Assembly (NCBI GenBank): GCA_013003555.1 | Contig: JABDIV010000046.1 | Location: 37,404-101,403 of the forward strand | DNA length: 64,000 bases | Origin: Flavobacteriaceae bacterium | GTDB taxonomy: Bacteria > Bacteroidota > Bacteroidia > Flavobacteriales > Flavobacteriaceae | Reading direction: 5' to 3' | Position numbers and translations under genes: made by a program | In this document: piece after piece, positions 34,008-42,520 of the stretch | Numbering within the stretch: the stretch's first letter is position 1 | Layout: each line of letters opens with the position of its first letter | The notes under the pieces: model-generated | Databases searched by the model: none | Seen by the model: the letters and a program-made list of their open reading frames with translations, nothing else | What the model was told of the DNA's origin: nothing

Positions 34008-35335
34008 ACGAGCTAAGGAAAACATATCAGACAGGCCTTTTTCTGGTTGTTCTGTTATTATTAACCTATTCCCTATTTGGATATGAACTCGAGCGATCGA
34101 ATTTCACTAAGTTGATGATCTTGATCACAAGCATGTTTGTATTGACGGGGGCCCTGCTCTACAAGTACAAATTTGATTTCAAGTTTTTGGTAATCATTTC
34201 GGTACTGTTCCGACTCGTATTTCTATTCGCTATTCCGAATCTCTCACAGGATTTTTATCGTTTTATCTGGGATGGCCGTATGATTCTTGAAGGGTTTAAT
34301 CCGTATATATTCACGCCACAATCATTTTTAACCGCTGAATCGATTCCCGTTGAACAGGGTCGAGAATTAATCGATGGCATGGGTGAATTAAGCGCCGGAA
34401 ATTTTACTAATTATCCACCGCTAAATCAACTTTGTTTCGCATTAGCAGGTTTATTCGCCGGAAAAAGCATTTTGGGTTCAGTAATCGTTTTGCGCATTCT
34501 TATCATCGGCGCTGATCTGGGCACTTTGTATTTTGGAAAAAAGCTTTTATCGAAGCTGGGATTAGCCGAATATCATATATTCTGGTATCTCCTCAATCCC
34601 TTTATCATTATTGAATTAACCGCTAATCTTCATTTTGAAGGGGTTATGATCTTTTTCCTGGTTTGGTCTTTATATCTGCTGCATAATGGCAAGTGGGTGT
34701 GGTCGGCAATTTTGCTGGCGCTGTCGGTTTCCATAAAGCTTATGCCCCTGATGTTCTTACCATTAATGCTGCAAAAGTTAAGGTTCAAAAGCCTGGGGTA
34801 TTATCTTATCGTTGGCCTCATTACCGCAGCTACCTTTATGCCTTTCTATAATTCTGAATTCGCGACAAATTTTAGCGAAACAATAGGTTTATGGTTCCAG
34901 AAATTTGAATTCAACGGAAGCCTATATTATATTGCCCGTGAGATTGGATATACGTTTCGTGGCTATAATGAAATTGCGATCATCGGGTCCTATATTCCAT
35001 ACATTGTGATCCTTTCTATTCTAATTCTAGCCCTCGTGCGAAAGAATGGTAAGACCCAGGACTTAATTACCGCCATGATGCTTGCGTTTACCCTTTATCT
35101 TTTTACATCAACAACCGTTCATCCCTGGTATATCACTACCCTTATAGGTCTGAGTATATTCACAAGGTATCGCTATCCTCTGATTTGGAGTTTCCTGATT
35201 TTTATAACATATCACGCTTATGGAAGTGACCGATTTCATGAAAATCTTTGGCTTATCAGCCTCGAGTATATTGTTTTAATTCTTTTCCTTACCTACGAAC
35301 TTTTCAATCTTAAAGGATTAAAGGCGAGAATATAA
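34004..35335 (+). CDS. GT-C polyprenol-phosphate-sugar-dependent mannosyltransferase-like protein
   Basis: 443 residues, nearly all membrane helices (10-12), with the luminal-loop motif DFYRFIWDGRMILEGFNPY near residue 85. This is typical of GT-C enzymes using polyprenyl-phosphate sugars (DUF2029/GT87-like). It begins at a TTG that overlaps the upstream TGA stop (TTGA), indicating coupled translation; no better ATG lies upstream in frame. It probably transfers mannose or a related sugar on the outer face of the inner membrane. Acceptor unknown. Confidence 0.82.
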   Translation: MNELRKTYQTGLFLVVLLLLTYSLFGYELERSNFTKLMILITSMFVLTGALLYKYKFDFKFLVIISVLFRLVFLFAIPNLSQDFYRFIWDGRMILEGFNPYIFTPQSFLTAESIPVEQGRELIDGMGELSAGNFTNYPPLNQLCFALAGLFAGKSILGSVIVLRILIIGADLGTLYFGKKLLSKLGLAEYHIFWYLLNPFIIIELTANLHFEGVMIFFLVWSLYLLHNGKWVWSAILLALSVSIKLMPLMFLPLMLQKLRFKSLGYYLIVGLITAATFMPFYNSEFATNFSETIGLWFQKFEFNGSLYYIAREIGYTFRGYNEIAIIGSYIPYIVILSILILALVRKNGKTQDLITAMMLAFTLYLFTSTTVHPWYITTLIGLSIFTRYRYPLIWSFLIFITYHAYGSDRFHENLWLISLEYIVLILFLTYELFNLKGLKARI

Positions 35336-35392
35336 TAGGGCTATTTTTTAAGAGCAACTATGAACAACACCAAAGAATGATGTGCTATTAGC

Positions 35393-35626
35393 TCACTCTA
35401 TTATATGAAGTTGTTCTATGCGATAAATGACACTGTCGTCATCATCATCCTCGTAAATTTCACTGTAGGCCAACTTAAAAGCTGTACCGATCAAACCGTC
35501 ATTTTCGTTTAATTTCAGGCGTGATAAAACTTTGGGATGCACCTGTTCGAATACCATGTCTTCTCCATTTTCGAATTCGAAGGTGTAATACCCCTTTTTA
35601 AAAGATTTAAATACTGCGGTAACCAT
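35393..35626 (-). CDS. Small acidic protein, conserved-type, function unknown
   Basis: 77 residues of beta-rich character (AVFKSFKKGYYTFEFENGEDMVFEQV), with an acidic patch EIYEDDDDDS near the C-terminus. No signal peptide or helix suggests secretion. It lies 10 bases after the 95-residue acidic gene and is presumably co-transcribed with it. It may be a small adaptor or RNA/protein modulator, but no family is recognised. Confidence 0.65.
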   Translation of the reverse strand: MVTAVFKSFKKGYYTFEFENGEDMVFEQVHPKVLSRLKLNENDGLIGTAFKLAYSEIYEDDDDDSVIYRIEQLHIIE

Positions 35627-35636
35627 TTGATTAAAA

Positions 35637-35924
35637 TTAATTTTCGTCTATTGTATCGTCAGGGATATCCTTGAAATCAAGGTCGTCATCGTCCTGATCG
35701 TCATCGTCATCCATAAAATCTTCCATTGCCTGAACCAACCTGGTGCCAATTTTAACCAGGTACATCGTATCATCGGTACGAATTTCAACAGCCTCAACAA
35801 CCTCATTACGGATATTCCGAAATGTAATAATGTCTGATTCATCATATCCGTCAGGATATTTTTCAACCAATAATTGAAGAATCTCGTCTGTCAGTTTTTG
35901 ATAATCAACAATTTTTCTATCCAT
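35637..35924 (-). CDS. Small very acidic protein, function unknown
   Basis: 95 residues. An N-terminal ~65-residue alpha/beta part (YQKLTDEILQLLVEKYPDGY, VVEAVEIRTDDTMYLVKIG) is followed by a run of aspartates (MDDDDDQDDDDLDFKD). Composition suggests an intrinsically disordered acidic tail. It is first in a two-gene unit with the 77-residue protein. Such paired small proteins are recurrent in Flavobacteriia, but I know of no assigned function. Confidence 0.7.
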   Translation of the reverse strand: MDRKIVDYQKLTDEILQLLVEKYPDGYDESDIITFRNIRNEVVEAVEIRTDDTMYLVKIGTRLVQAMEDFMDDDDDQDDDDLDFKDIPDDTIDEN

Positions 35925-36330
35925 GTTGTTAACTATTAAACTATTATAAATTTAATAAATATGAAATTTTTGGTTGCGCTGCGATGGCAGCGATTGATTT
36001 TAAAATAAGCTTCGACTTTTCTGTATTCATTATTTAATAAAAAAATAGAAATTTATCTTTTTAAAGTCAAGAGGAAAAATATAAATCAAATACGAAATTG
36101 CTCAAAAGAAAATGGTTGAATCTCAACCCTGAGCACTGAGTGGCAATTGGAAGTTTGCTTTAATTTCCAGTTACTTCTGCATGAAGCTGTTTCTAAAAAT
36201 GACTTCCTAATTTTTAAAAACCTGGATGTAAAAACACGTAACATGATGTTCAGCAAAAGGAAAACACAGTTCCTTCCTATAGCGAAGTAAATAAAAAAAA
36301 TTATTCAATGCGCTTTTTTTTTAAAATATT
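35925..36330. other. Intergenic region, no gene seen
   Basis: 405 bases, AT-rich, with no long frame, no convincing terminator and no clear promoter box. A TAAATTTA sequence ~20 bases before the acidic-protein ATG is the only candidate -7 element. Confidence 0.5.
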
Positions 36331-37152
36331 TTAAAGCATCATCAAACCATTGATCTCCTGCTGCGTGAGGTGTTTCCAATGACTTCTCGGCAGGTCTTTC
36401 TTGGTGAGGTTTCCAATCATTACGCAATCCAACCTAACGATTTGATAATTCATATGATCGAAGATCCGTCGTATGACCATATTGCCTATATTCTTGATCT
36501 TGATGCCAACCTCGCTTTTAGGAGCCTTCTCGATATAACTGATCTCCTCAACTTCCACCAATTTGTTATCAATCTTCAATCCTTGCTGAATGGCCTTCAA
36601 ATCGTCCATTTTCAAGTTTTTATCCAGTTCCACATGAAACAGGCGCGCGACGCCATGTTTTGATGCCTTGAATTTCCTAACAAGATCGTCATCGTTGGTG
36701 AACAGCAAAAGTCCGGTGGCATTTCGGCCCAGACGGCCAATTGGTTGAATTCGTGCATTGGTGGCATTGGCGACTAAATCCATGACGGTTCGACCCTTGG
36801 TTTCACTTGTTGTGGTCGCAAAGCCTTTTGGTTTATTGAGAAGGACATAGGTTTTCCTTTCCGGTGTAATACGTTGTCCGTCAAAGCGAACTTCATCGGT
36901 CAGACTCACTTTATGGCCCATTTCCGTGACCACCTTACCATTAACCGTTACACTACCGATACTGATATGCATGTCGGCTTCGCGCCTTGAGCATATTCCC
37001 GAGTTTGCGATATACTTATTCAACCGAATTTTATCCGATTGTGTTACCGGAACAGATTTCTTTGAATTCCCGGTTTTGCTTCGATACGGCTTCTTTTTAC
37101 CGCCGGTTTTCTTAAATGATCGCGGGCCTTTTTTATGTGGTGCAGGTGTCAT
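36331..37152 (-). CDS. RsuA/RluB-family pseudouridine synthase homologue lacking the catalytic Asp
   Basis: 273 residues. A Lys-rich N-terminus of ~40 residues precedes an S4 RNA-binding domain (~42-85, IRLNKYIANSGICSRREAD) and a PseudoU_synth_2 domain. The family's GRLDxxTxGL catalytic loop here reads GRLGRNATGLLLF: Gly142 replaces the nucleophilic Asp. The GGC codon at 36727-36729 is unambiguous. The rest of the fold and RNA-contact residues look intact, so it may bind rRNA without making pseudouridine, or use another residue. It is last in the mevalonate/nitrilase operon. Confidence 0.85.
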   Translation of the reverse strand: MTPAPHKKGPRSFKKTGGKKKPYRSKTGNSKKSVPVTQSDKIRLNKYIANSGICSRREADMHISIGSVTVNGKVVTEMGHKVSLTDEVRFDGQRITPERKTYVLLNKPKGFATTTSETKGRTVMDLVANATNARIQPIGRLGRNATGLLLFTNDDDLVRKFKASKHGVARLFHVELDKNLKMDDLKAIQQGLKIDNKLVEVEEISYIEKAPKSEVGIKIKNIGNMVIRRIFDHMNYQIVRLDCVMIGNLTKKDLPRSHWKHLTQQEINGLMML

Positions 37153-37187
37153 CCTTCAAATTTTCGGCAAATGTAGCCTATTCAAAT

Positions 37188-38141
37188 CTAATTACCTTCT
37201 AAATCGAGTGTTGTTTGTCGTTCTGTATTTAAAATGAGTTTGGTAACGTCTGGACGAGAATAATGACCAACAGGATCAAAATTCTGACGTTCCTGAAGAA
37301 CTCTGTTAAAATCCAAGGATTCAATAATCAATCCATTGGTATGAATATCGGGTTCCTTTATCCATTCACCATCAGGCCCGGCAATACAACTGCCTCCGTT
37401 TGCAAGGACTTCCGGGGCCTTTTCCAAAATACGTTGAAGATGAGGCGTTCCTTCAGGAAAATCTGATCGATGCATTATACTCGAAACCGACAACACATAC
37501 GAACGAGACTCACGGGCGATAAAACGGGTTATATCTTTGGTGTTGTGATCACTTCCCGGCCATACGGCCACGTGCAGATCTTCGCCCTGAGCATATAAAG
37601 CAGCTCTTGGCAACGGCATCCAATTCTCCCAACAATTGAGTCCGCCCAAGGTAAACGATTTTAAGGGATGTGTTTTTAAACCGTGCCCGTCACCTGGAGA
37701 CCAGGTTAATCGCTCATCATAGGTTGGCTGTAACTTTCTGTGAACCGACTGAATTATACCTTTGGGATCAATATAAACCAGGGAGGCGTAAATACTATGC
37801 CCACCGCGGTCTAAAGGTCGCTCGATGATCCCAAGGTAAACCGCTATTTGATTTGCTTTAGCAAGGCTGCAAATATCATCCAGATCACCATTTTCAATCG
37901 TTACCGCATTGGCCACATAATGAGCGTGCAATTCTTTATTAACAGCCGTGTTCCATTCTGCACCACCGGTAAGGGCAAGCCAAAATGGGTATCCCGGAAC
38001 AAGACCCTCACCAAAAACAATCAGGTCACAGCCGTTTTGGACGCCCTGTTCAATCATGGTCTTTACTTTATTTAATGTTGCTGATTTATCTAGCCAAACC
38101 GGGGCAATCTGTGCCAGGGCTACTTTTAGTTGATTTCCCAT
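37188..38141 (-). CDS. Nitrilase-family carbon-nitrogen hydrolase
   Basis: 317 residues with the complete Glu-Lys-Cys triad: Glu45 (VFGEGLVPGYPFW), Lys136 (SVHRKLQPTYDERLTW) and Cys170 (GGLNCWENWMPLPRAALY). The Cys loop resembles true nitrilases/cyanide-type hydrolases rather than amidases. It converts an organic nitrile to the acid and ammonia; the substrate is unknown. Its start is 2 bases after the UbiA stop, so it is expressed with isoprenoid genes, although no functional link is obvious. Confidence 0.9.
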   Translation of the reverse strand: MGNQLKVALAQIAPVWLDKSATLNKVKTMIEQGVQNGCDLIVFGEGLVPGYPFWLALTGGAEWNTAVNKELHAHYVANAVTIENGDLDDICSLAKANQIAVYLGIIERPLDRGGHSIYASLVYIDPKGIIQSVHRKLQPTYDERLTWSPGDGHGLKTHPLKSFTLGGLNCWENWMPLPRAALYAQGEDLHVAVWPGSDHNTKDITRFIARESRSYVLSVSSIMHRSDFPEGTPHLQRILEKAPEVLANGGSCIAGPDGEWIKEPDIHTNGLIIESLDFNRVLQERQNFDPVGHYSRPDVTKLILNTERQTTLDLEGN

Positions 38142-38142
38142 A

Positions 38143-39045
38143 TTAAATACGATTTAGTAATAGTTCGGCATCGATCAGGACAATACAAAAGACGCCTGCA
38201 ACAATAATAAACTTCAACATATTATGTAAGGCCAGATAATGCGTTTTTGCCTTTGAACGCCATAGCAGAAATAAAAATAAGATCAGTAATGCCATGCTAA
38301 GGTAAAAGAAATAATGCATGCGCCCGATATTGAAGTGGTTGATGAGAAAGTACATGGGAACAAAGGTCAATAAGGTCAGATACGTCAACATTATCTTCGA
38401 CATACGCTCACCATAAACGATGGGTATTGTTCGATAATCCTGAGCCATGTCGCCGGGTAAATTTTCCAAATCTTTGACCAGTTCTCGCATCGATATCAGG
38501 AGAAACAGGAATACCGCATGAACAAAGATGACCGTTTCAAAATTTTTGTAATAAATAAAAATGGCGAAGAATGGTGTAATCGTTAATATGGCGGAAACTA
38601 GATTTCCAATAAGAGGTAATTTCTTTAGTTTATGCGAATACAACCAGATCGCAAAAATATAAACCGCGAAGAAAATCACCGCTCGAAAGGAGACGTAACT
38701 TGCCATAATGGCCGCTATAAAATTCAAAACAAAATAGAACGACAGCTTTGTATTCTGGCTTACCAGTCGGTCTAATTTAGATTTCTCAGGCCTGTTGATA
38801 AGGTCCTTTTCATAATCATAAAAATTATTGATGATATAACCGGCGGCTATGGTAGCTGCAGAGGCCAGTACGATCAGAAGAAGATTCGGATCAAATACGA
38901 CCTTTGAAACCGGTTTATCGTGGGCCAGGATATAGACGGAAGTCAAATACTGAGCGATGATAACGACTAAAATGTTGTAACCCCGAACGACAGAAAACAT
39001 GCTGAAAAATTTCAACAACAGGTGTTTTTGCCTACGAGAAAGCAT
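38143..39045 (-). CDS. UbiA-family prenyltransferase
   Basis: 300 residues with ~8 membrane helices. The first Asp-rich motif is NNFYDYEKDLINRPEKSKLD (~residues 67-86) and the second DLENLPGDMAQDYRTIP (~185-201). It joins a prenyl diphosphate to an acceptor in the membrane. Flavobacterial members like this are usually annotated as geranylgeranylglycerol-phosphate geranylgeranyltransferase-like. The acceptor is uncertain. It is directly behind mevalonate kinase, which supplies the isoprenoid precursor. Confidence 0.87.
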   Translation of the reverse strand: MLSRRQKHLLLKFFSMFSVVRGYNILVVIIAQYLTSVYILAHDKPVSKVVFDPNLLLIVLASAATIAAGYIINNFYDYEKDLINRPEKSKLDRLVSQNTKLSFYFVLNFIAAIMASYVSFRAVIFFAVYIFAIWLYSHKLKKLPLIGNLVSAILTITPFFAIFIYYKNFETVIFVHAVFLFLLISMRELVKDLENLPGDMAQDYRTIPIVYGERMSKIMLTYLTLLTFVPMYFLINHFNIGRMHYFFYLSMALLILFLFLLWRSKAKTHYLALHNMLKFIIVAGVFCIVLIDAELLLNRI

Positions 39046-39055
39046 AAGATGTCGT

Positions 39056-39985
39056 TTAGAAGTTATAGACGACTTCCAACTTATAATCAGAAAGTGAAGC
39101 TTTGGCCCGGTCGAAATCTTCAGTAAAACCTAAGATATAACCGCCACCACCTGAACCGCATAATTTCAGGTAATAGTCATTTGTATCAATGCCCTTTTTC
39201 CACAGCTCATGAAACTGCTTAGGGATCATCGGTTTAAAATGGTTCAATACGATTTTTGAAAGCTGCTTGGTATTTGCGAACAATGATTTTATATCGCCCT
39301 TAAGGAAATCATCAACACACGCATCGGTATGTTTAATGAATTGATCCTTTAGCATTTTACGAAAACCTTCCTGTTTCATGTTTTCCATAAAAATACTGAC
39401 CATCGGCGCCGTTTCACCGGTCATGCCGCTATCTAATAAGAACACTGCTCCTTTGCCCGAACTTTGTTGAGCAGGGATTCCTGTTGCTTCGATATTATCC
39501 TTTGAATTGATGAGGATTGGTATACTGAGATAGCTGTTAAGTGGATCAAGACCTGAGGATTTTCCATGGAAAAAAGATTCCATTTCAGAAAAGATCAGCT
39601 TTAATTTTAACAGCTTATCACGGGTCAGATTCTCAAGAACCGTAATCTTGTTTTGAGCATATTTATCATAAACTGCGGCAACTAGCGCCCCGCTGCTTCC
39701 CACACCATAACCCTGGGGAATTGAGGAGTCAAAATACATACCGGCATCGATATGTTTTTGAAGGGAAACGAAATCAAATTGCACCAAGTCGGTATCGATA
39801 GTGCGTAAATGATCAACAAACTCTCTCAGCCTGGTATTCGAATGACGGGCTTCATCGGTCGTTGTATCCGTCATTTTTAATGCACCATTGTAAAAGTTGT
39901 AAGGGATCGACAGTCCTTTGGAGTCTTTGATTATACCATATTCTCCAAACAGTAGAATTTTTGAATAAAAAAGTGGGCCTTTCAT
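39056..39985 (-). CDS. Mevalonate kinase (GHMP kinase)
   Basis: 309 residues. GHMP motifs are KILLFGEYGI at the N-terminus, the ATP loop PQGYGVGSSGALVAA (~90-104), and KLCGSGGGGYILGFT (~278-292). It phosphorylates mevalonate to 5-phosphomevalonate. It sits 6 bases after diphosphomevalonate decarboxylase and before the prenyltransferase, matching the mevalonate route used by Flavobacteriia. A phosphomevalonate kinase role cannot be fully excluded. Confidence 0.88.
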   Translation of the reverse strand: MKGPLFYSKILLFGEYGIIKDSKGLSIPYNFYNGALKMTDTTTDEARHSNTRLREFVDHLRTIDTDLVQFDFVSLQKHIDAGMYFDSSIPQGYGVGSSGALVAAVYDKYAQNKITVLENLTRDKLLKLKLIFSEMESFFHGKSSGLDPLNSYLSIPILINSKDNIEATGIPAQQSSGKGAVFLLDSGMTGETAPMVSIFMENMKQEGFRKMLKDQFIKHTDACVDDFLKGDIKSLFANTKQLSKIVLNHFKPMIPKQFHELWKKGIDTNDYYLKLCGSGGGGYILGFTEDFDRAKASLSDYKLEVVYNF

Positions 39986-39991
39986 AGTATC

Positions 39992-41080
39992 TCAGTCAGA
40001 TGTTTGTTTTGCACCTGATCCGACGTTATCGCAAATATAATGACCATTTTCACAATACGCAACTAACTCATTCTTAATGAACTCATAAATTTTATCGGAT
40101 TCCGCATCCGGAAAAAGCAAATGTACGTTCGCCCCGGCATCAAGCGTAAAGCAAAGATTATGGCCGGTTTCCCGTCGAAATTCCCAGACTGAATTAATGA
40201 TATTCAGAGTATTTGGTTTCATTAACATGAAATAAGGATTACTTGTCAGCATCATAGCGTGCAGGCTGAGTGCTTCCTGCTCGACTATATGAATAAACCC
40301 CTGAAGGTCTCCTATTTGAAGGATGGGGGTCAACAAAGCCAAATTCGAATTCGCCTGCTTAAAACGCTGTTCTCCAAAGGGATGATCAACCATCAGCTGA
40401 TGACCCAGCGTACTACTTACTTGTTTTTTTCCTTTATCTACCAACAGAATGGTATCATGATATGATTTGAATCGTTCATGTATTTCAAACGGAAAAGGAA
40501 TACCATAAAGATCTGACGAGCCCGGGATGTCATCGTGATCACCCCAAACCACAAGTCCGCCTTCAACACTTCTGCAAGCACTTCCTGATCCTAAGCGTGA
40601 GAGAAAGGATGCCTTTCGTGTGAAGTCTTCATGACTCATGTCAGGATCAAGCTTTCGCTCCATACTCATCAAACATAATGCTAAGGCGCTAAAGGCCGAT
40701 GCAGAGGAAGCGATACCCGAACTGTGGGGAAAGCTGTTTGATGATTCAATCACGAGGTGATAATCGGTTAAAAACGGGAGATAGCGCTCTATTCGTTTAA
40801 AAAAGGTTGCTATTTTGGGCTTAAAATCCGGTTGCTCTTTTCCTTCGAAAATCAAATCAAATGAAAAATCTGTCCCGGCATGTTTACGTTTAGAAAAACT
40901 TAATTTTGTGTCTGATCTGCATGAATCGAGAGTGAAACTTATCGATGGGTTGGCCGGCATTTGGGGCTCATGTTTTCCCCAGTATTTCACCAAGGCAATA
41001 TTACTCGGTGAGGACCAGGACACTGAACCATCTTCTAATTGATGGCTGTATCCTTCAGGAATAAAATCGGATTCAGTCAT
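39992..41080 (-). CDS. mvaD: Diphosphomevalonate decarboxylase
   Basis: 362 residues, somewhat longer than most bacterial MvaD, as is usual in this class. Signatures are SPSNIALVKYWGKHEPQMP near the N-terminus, the ATP loop FPHSSGIASSASAFSALA (~115-132) and FTLDAGANVHLLFP near the C-terminus. It converts mevalonate diphosphate to isopentenyl diphosphate. It overlaps the DUF1697 gene by 8 bases. Confidence 0.95.
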   Translation of the reverse strand: MTESDFIPEGYSHQLEDGSVSWSSPSNIALVKYWGKHEPQMPANPSISFTLDSCRSDTKLSFSKRKHAGTDFSFDLIFEGKEQPDFKPKIATFFKRIERYLPFLTDYHLVIESSNSFPHSSGIASSASAFSALALCLMSMERKLDPDMSHEDFTRKASFLSRLGSGSACRSVEGGLVVWGDHDDIPGSSDLYGIPFPFEIHERFKSYHDTILLVDKGKKQVSSTLGHQLMVDHPFGEQRFKQANSNLALLTPILQIGDLQGFIHIVEQEALSLHAMMLTSNPYFMLMKPNTLNIINSVWEFRRETGHNLCFTLDAGANVHLLFPDAESDKIYEFIKNELVAYCENGHYICDNVGSGAKQTSD

Positions 41081-41618
41081 TTGGGTTATTCTGATCGGAC
41101 AAAGATAACAACTTCTGAACGGTTCTGAAGTTTCTGGCTGTCATGCTTACATTCAGTTTTCTTTCAACACCCTTCCAATTGAACTTAGCCTTACCGAATC
41201 CAACGGCACTAAAATAATAGATGCATTCCGGCGTAACCACAAATTCTTCTCCCGGATATTCTAACATGGCAACTTCTGCCATTCGACTGGCTTCCGGGGG
41301 ACTTTGAAGCAGCGTGAAGTAACTTTTTTCTTTTTTTTCTTTTTCAAACGGACAATTATCAAGGATGTCTTTAAGGTTTTGATGTGTTCTGACAAGAACG
41401 GGCACGTCAAATCGGAAGTGTTCTTTAATAGCCTCATGGATATCAGACTCTAACTGGACTGTACTTTTCTCTGACTGAAAAACAACGTTACCACTTTGAA
41501 TGTAAGTCTGCACATGCTGCAGGCCTCTAGCTGCGAGAATTTCTCTTAATTCGGCCATAGGGACTTTTTTATGTCCGCCCACATTAATGCCGCGCAGTAA
41601 GGCAATAAATGTTTTCAC
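41073..41618 (-). CDS. DUF1697 protein
   Basis: 181 residues matching DUF1697: N-terminal FIALLRGINVGGHKKVPMAEL, GLQHVQTYIQSGNVVFQ, and the C-terminal AKFNWKGVERKLNVSMTARNFRTVQKL. These features are diagnostic. The family has no established biochemical function. It opens the operon leading into mvaD and is divergent from the lipoprotein gene at 41678. Confidence 0.92.
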   Translation of the reverse strand: MKTFIALLRGINVGGHKKVPMAELREILAARGLQHVQTYIQSGNVVFQSEKSTVQLESDIHEAIKEHFRFDVPVLVRTHQNLKDILDNCPFEKEKKEKSYFTLLQSPPEASRMAEVAMLEYPGEEFVVTPECIYYFSAVGFGKAKFNWKGVERKLNVSMTARNFRTVQKLLSLSDQNNPND

Positions 41619-41677
41619 AAAGGATAATTTTAATTACGAATTACCGTAAATTTAACAATAATAAACTGCATTGTATC

Positions 41678-42520
41678 GTGAAAAAAATCATTGCCTTTCT
41701 TATTTTGTCAAGCATGTCGTGCGATACGGGTAATCTAACGCTTATTGCCGATTTACCGAATGCGTTAGCAGAGGTGTCGGGGATGGAATGTCAGAATGAT
41801 AGTTCTGAGGTTTGGATGCTAAATGATAGTGGAAATAAAGCCAAATTATATCGATTAGATCGAAGGGGAACAATTAAACACGAGATTAAAATCGATGCAA
41901 AAAATCATGATTGGGAAGATCTTACTACCGATAATGAAGGGAATCTTTATATAGGCGATTTCGGAAATAACCTTAGCAAACGAAAGAATCTCGTTATTCT
42001 TAAAGTAAACAAAGACGATTTAGAGCGTTTTGATGAGGTCGCTGTAGAGCGCATCAGTTTCAAGTATCCCAATCAATCAAAATTCCCGCCCAAGAAAAAG
42101 CAGATGTATTTCGATTCTGAGGCATTTTTATACTTCAACGACAGTCTTTATATCTTCACTAAAAGCCGTGTTCGGGGAAACTTTGGACGAACAGATTTGT
42201 ACAAGGTTCCGGCAAAACGTGGCCAGCATATTGCGACTTATATCGATAGTTTCACCACATGTGAAGATTTAGATTGCTGGATCACCGCTGCCGACATAAG
42301 TGATGATGGGGGAAAGGTTGTATTGCTAACACCAAAATCAGCCTGGTTATTTACCGAATTTAAGGGAGATAACTTCTTCTCAGGGCGTATTGAAGAATTA
42401 CCATTTAACCATCGATCTCAAAAGGAAAGCCTGTGTTTTAAAACCAATAACATGCTTTACATAGCCGATGAGCGGGCTAACGGCAGTGGTGGGAATCTTT
42501 ATGAGTTCAATTTGAATTAA
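41678..42520 (+). CDS. Lipoprotein with beta-propeller-like repeats
   Basis: The start is taken as GTG at 41678, which opens a short lipoprotein signal (VKKIIAFLILSSMSC) and gives 280 residues; ATG at 41609 would put the signal in the middle. The mature part has blade-like beta repeats (EVWMLNDSGNKAKLYRLDRRG, GNLYIGDFGNNLSKRKNLV, MLYIADERANGSGGNLYEF), resembling periplasmic propeller or SdiA-regulated-type proteins. Function unknown. Its stop overlaps that of the convergent fusion gene by 4 bases. Confidence 0.75.
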   Translation: MKKIIAFLILSSMSCDTGNLTLIADLPNALAEVSGMECQNDSSEVWMLNDSGNKAKLYRLDRRGTIKHEIKIDAKNHDWEDLTTDNEGNLYIGDFGNNLSKRKNLVILKVNKDDLERFDEVAVERISFKYPNQSKFPPKKKQMYFDSEAFLYFNDSLYIFTKSRVRGNFGRTDLYKVPAKRGQHIATYIDSFTTCEDLDCWITAADISDDGGKVVLLTPKSAWLFTEFKGDNFFSGRIEELPFNHRSQKESLCFKTNNMLYIADERANGSGGNLYEFNLN

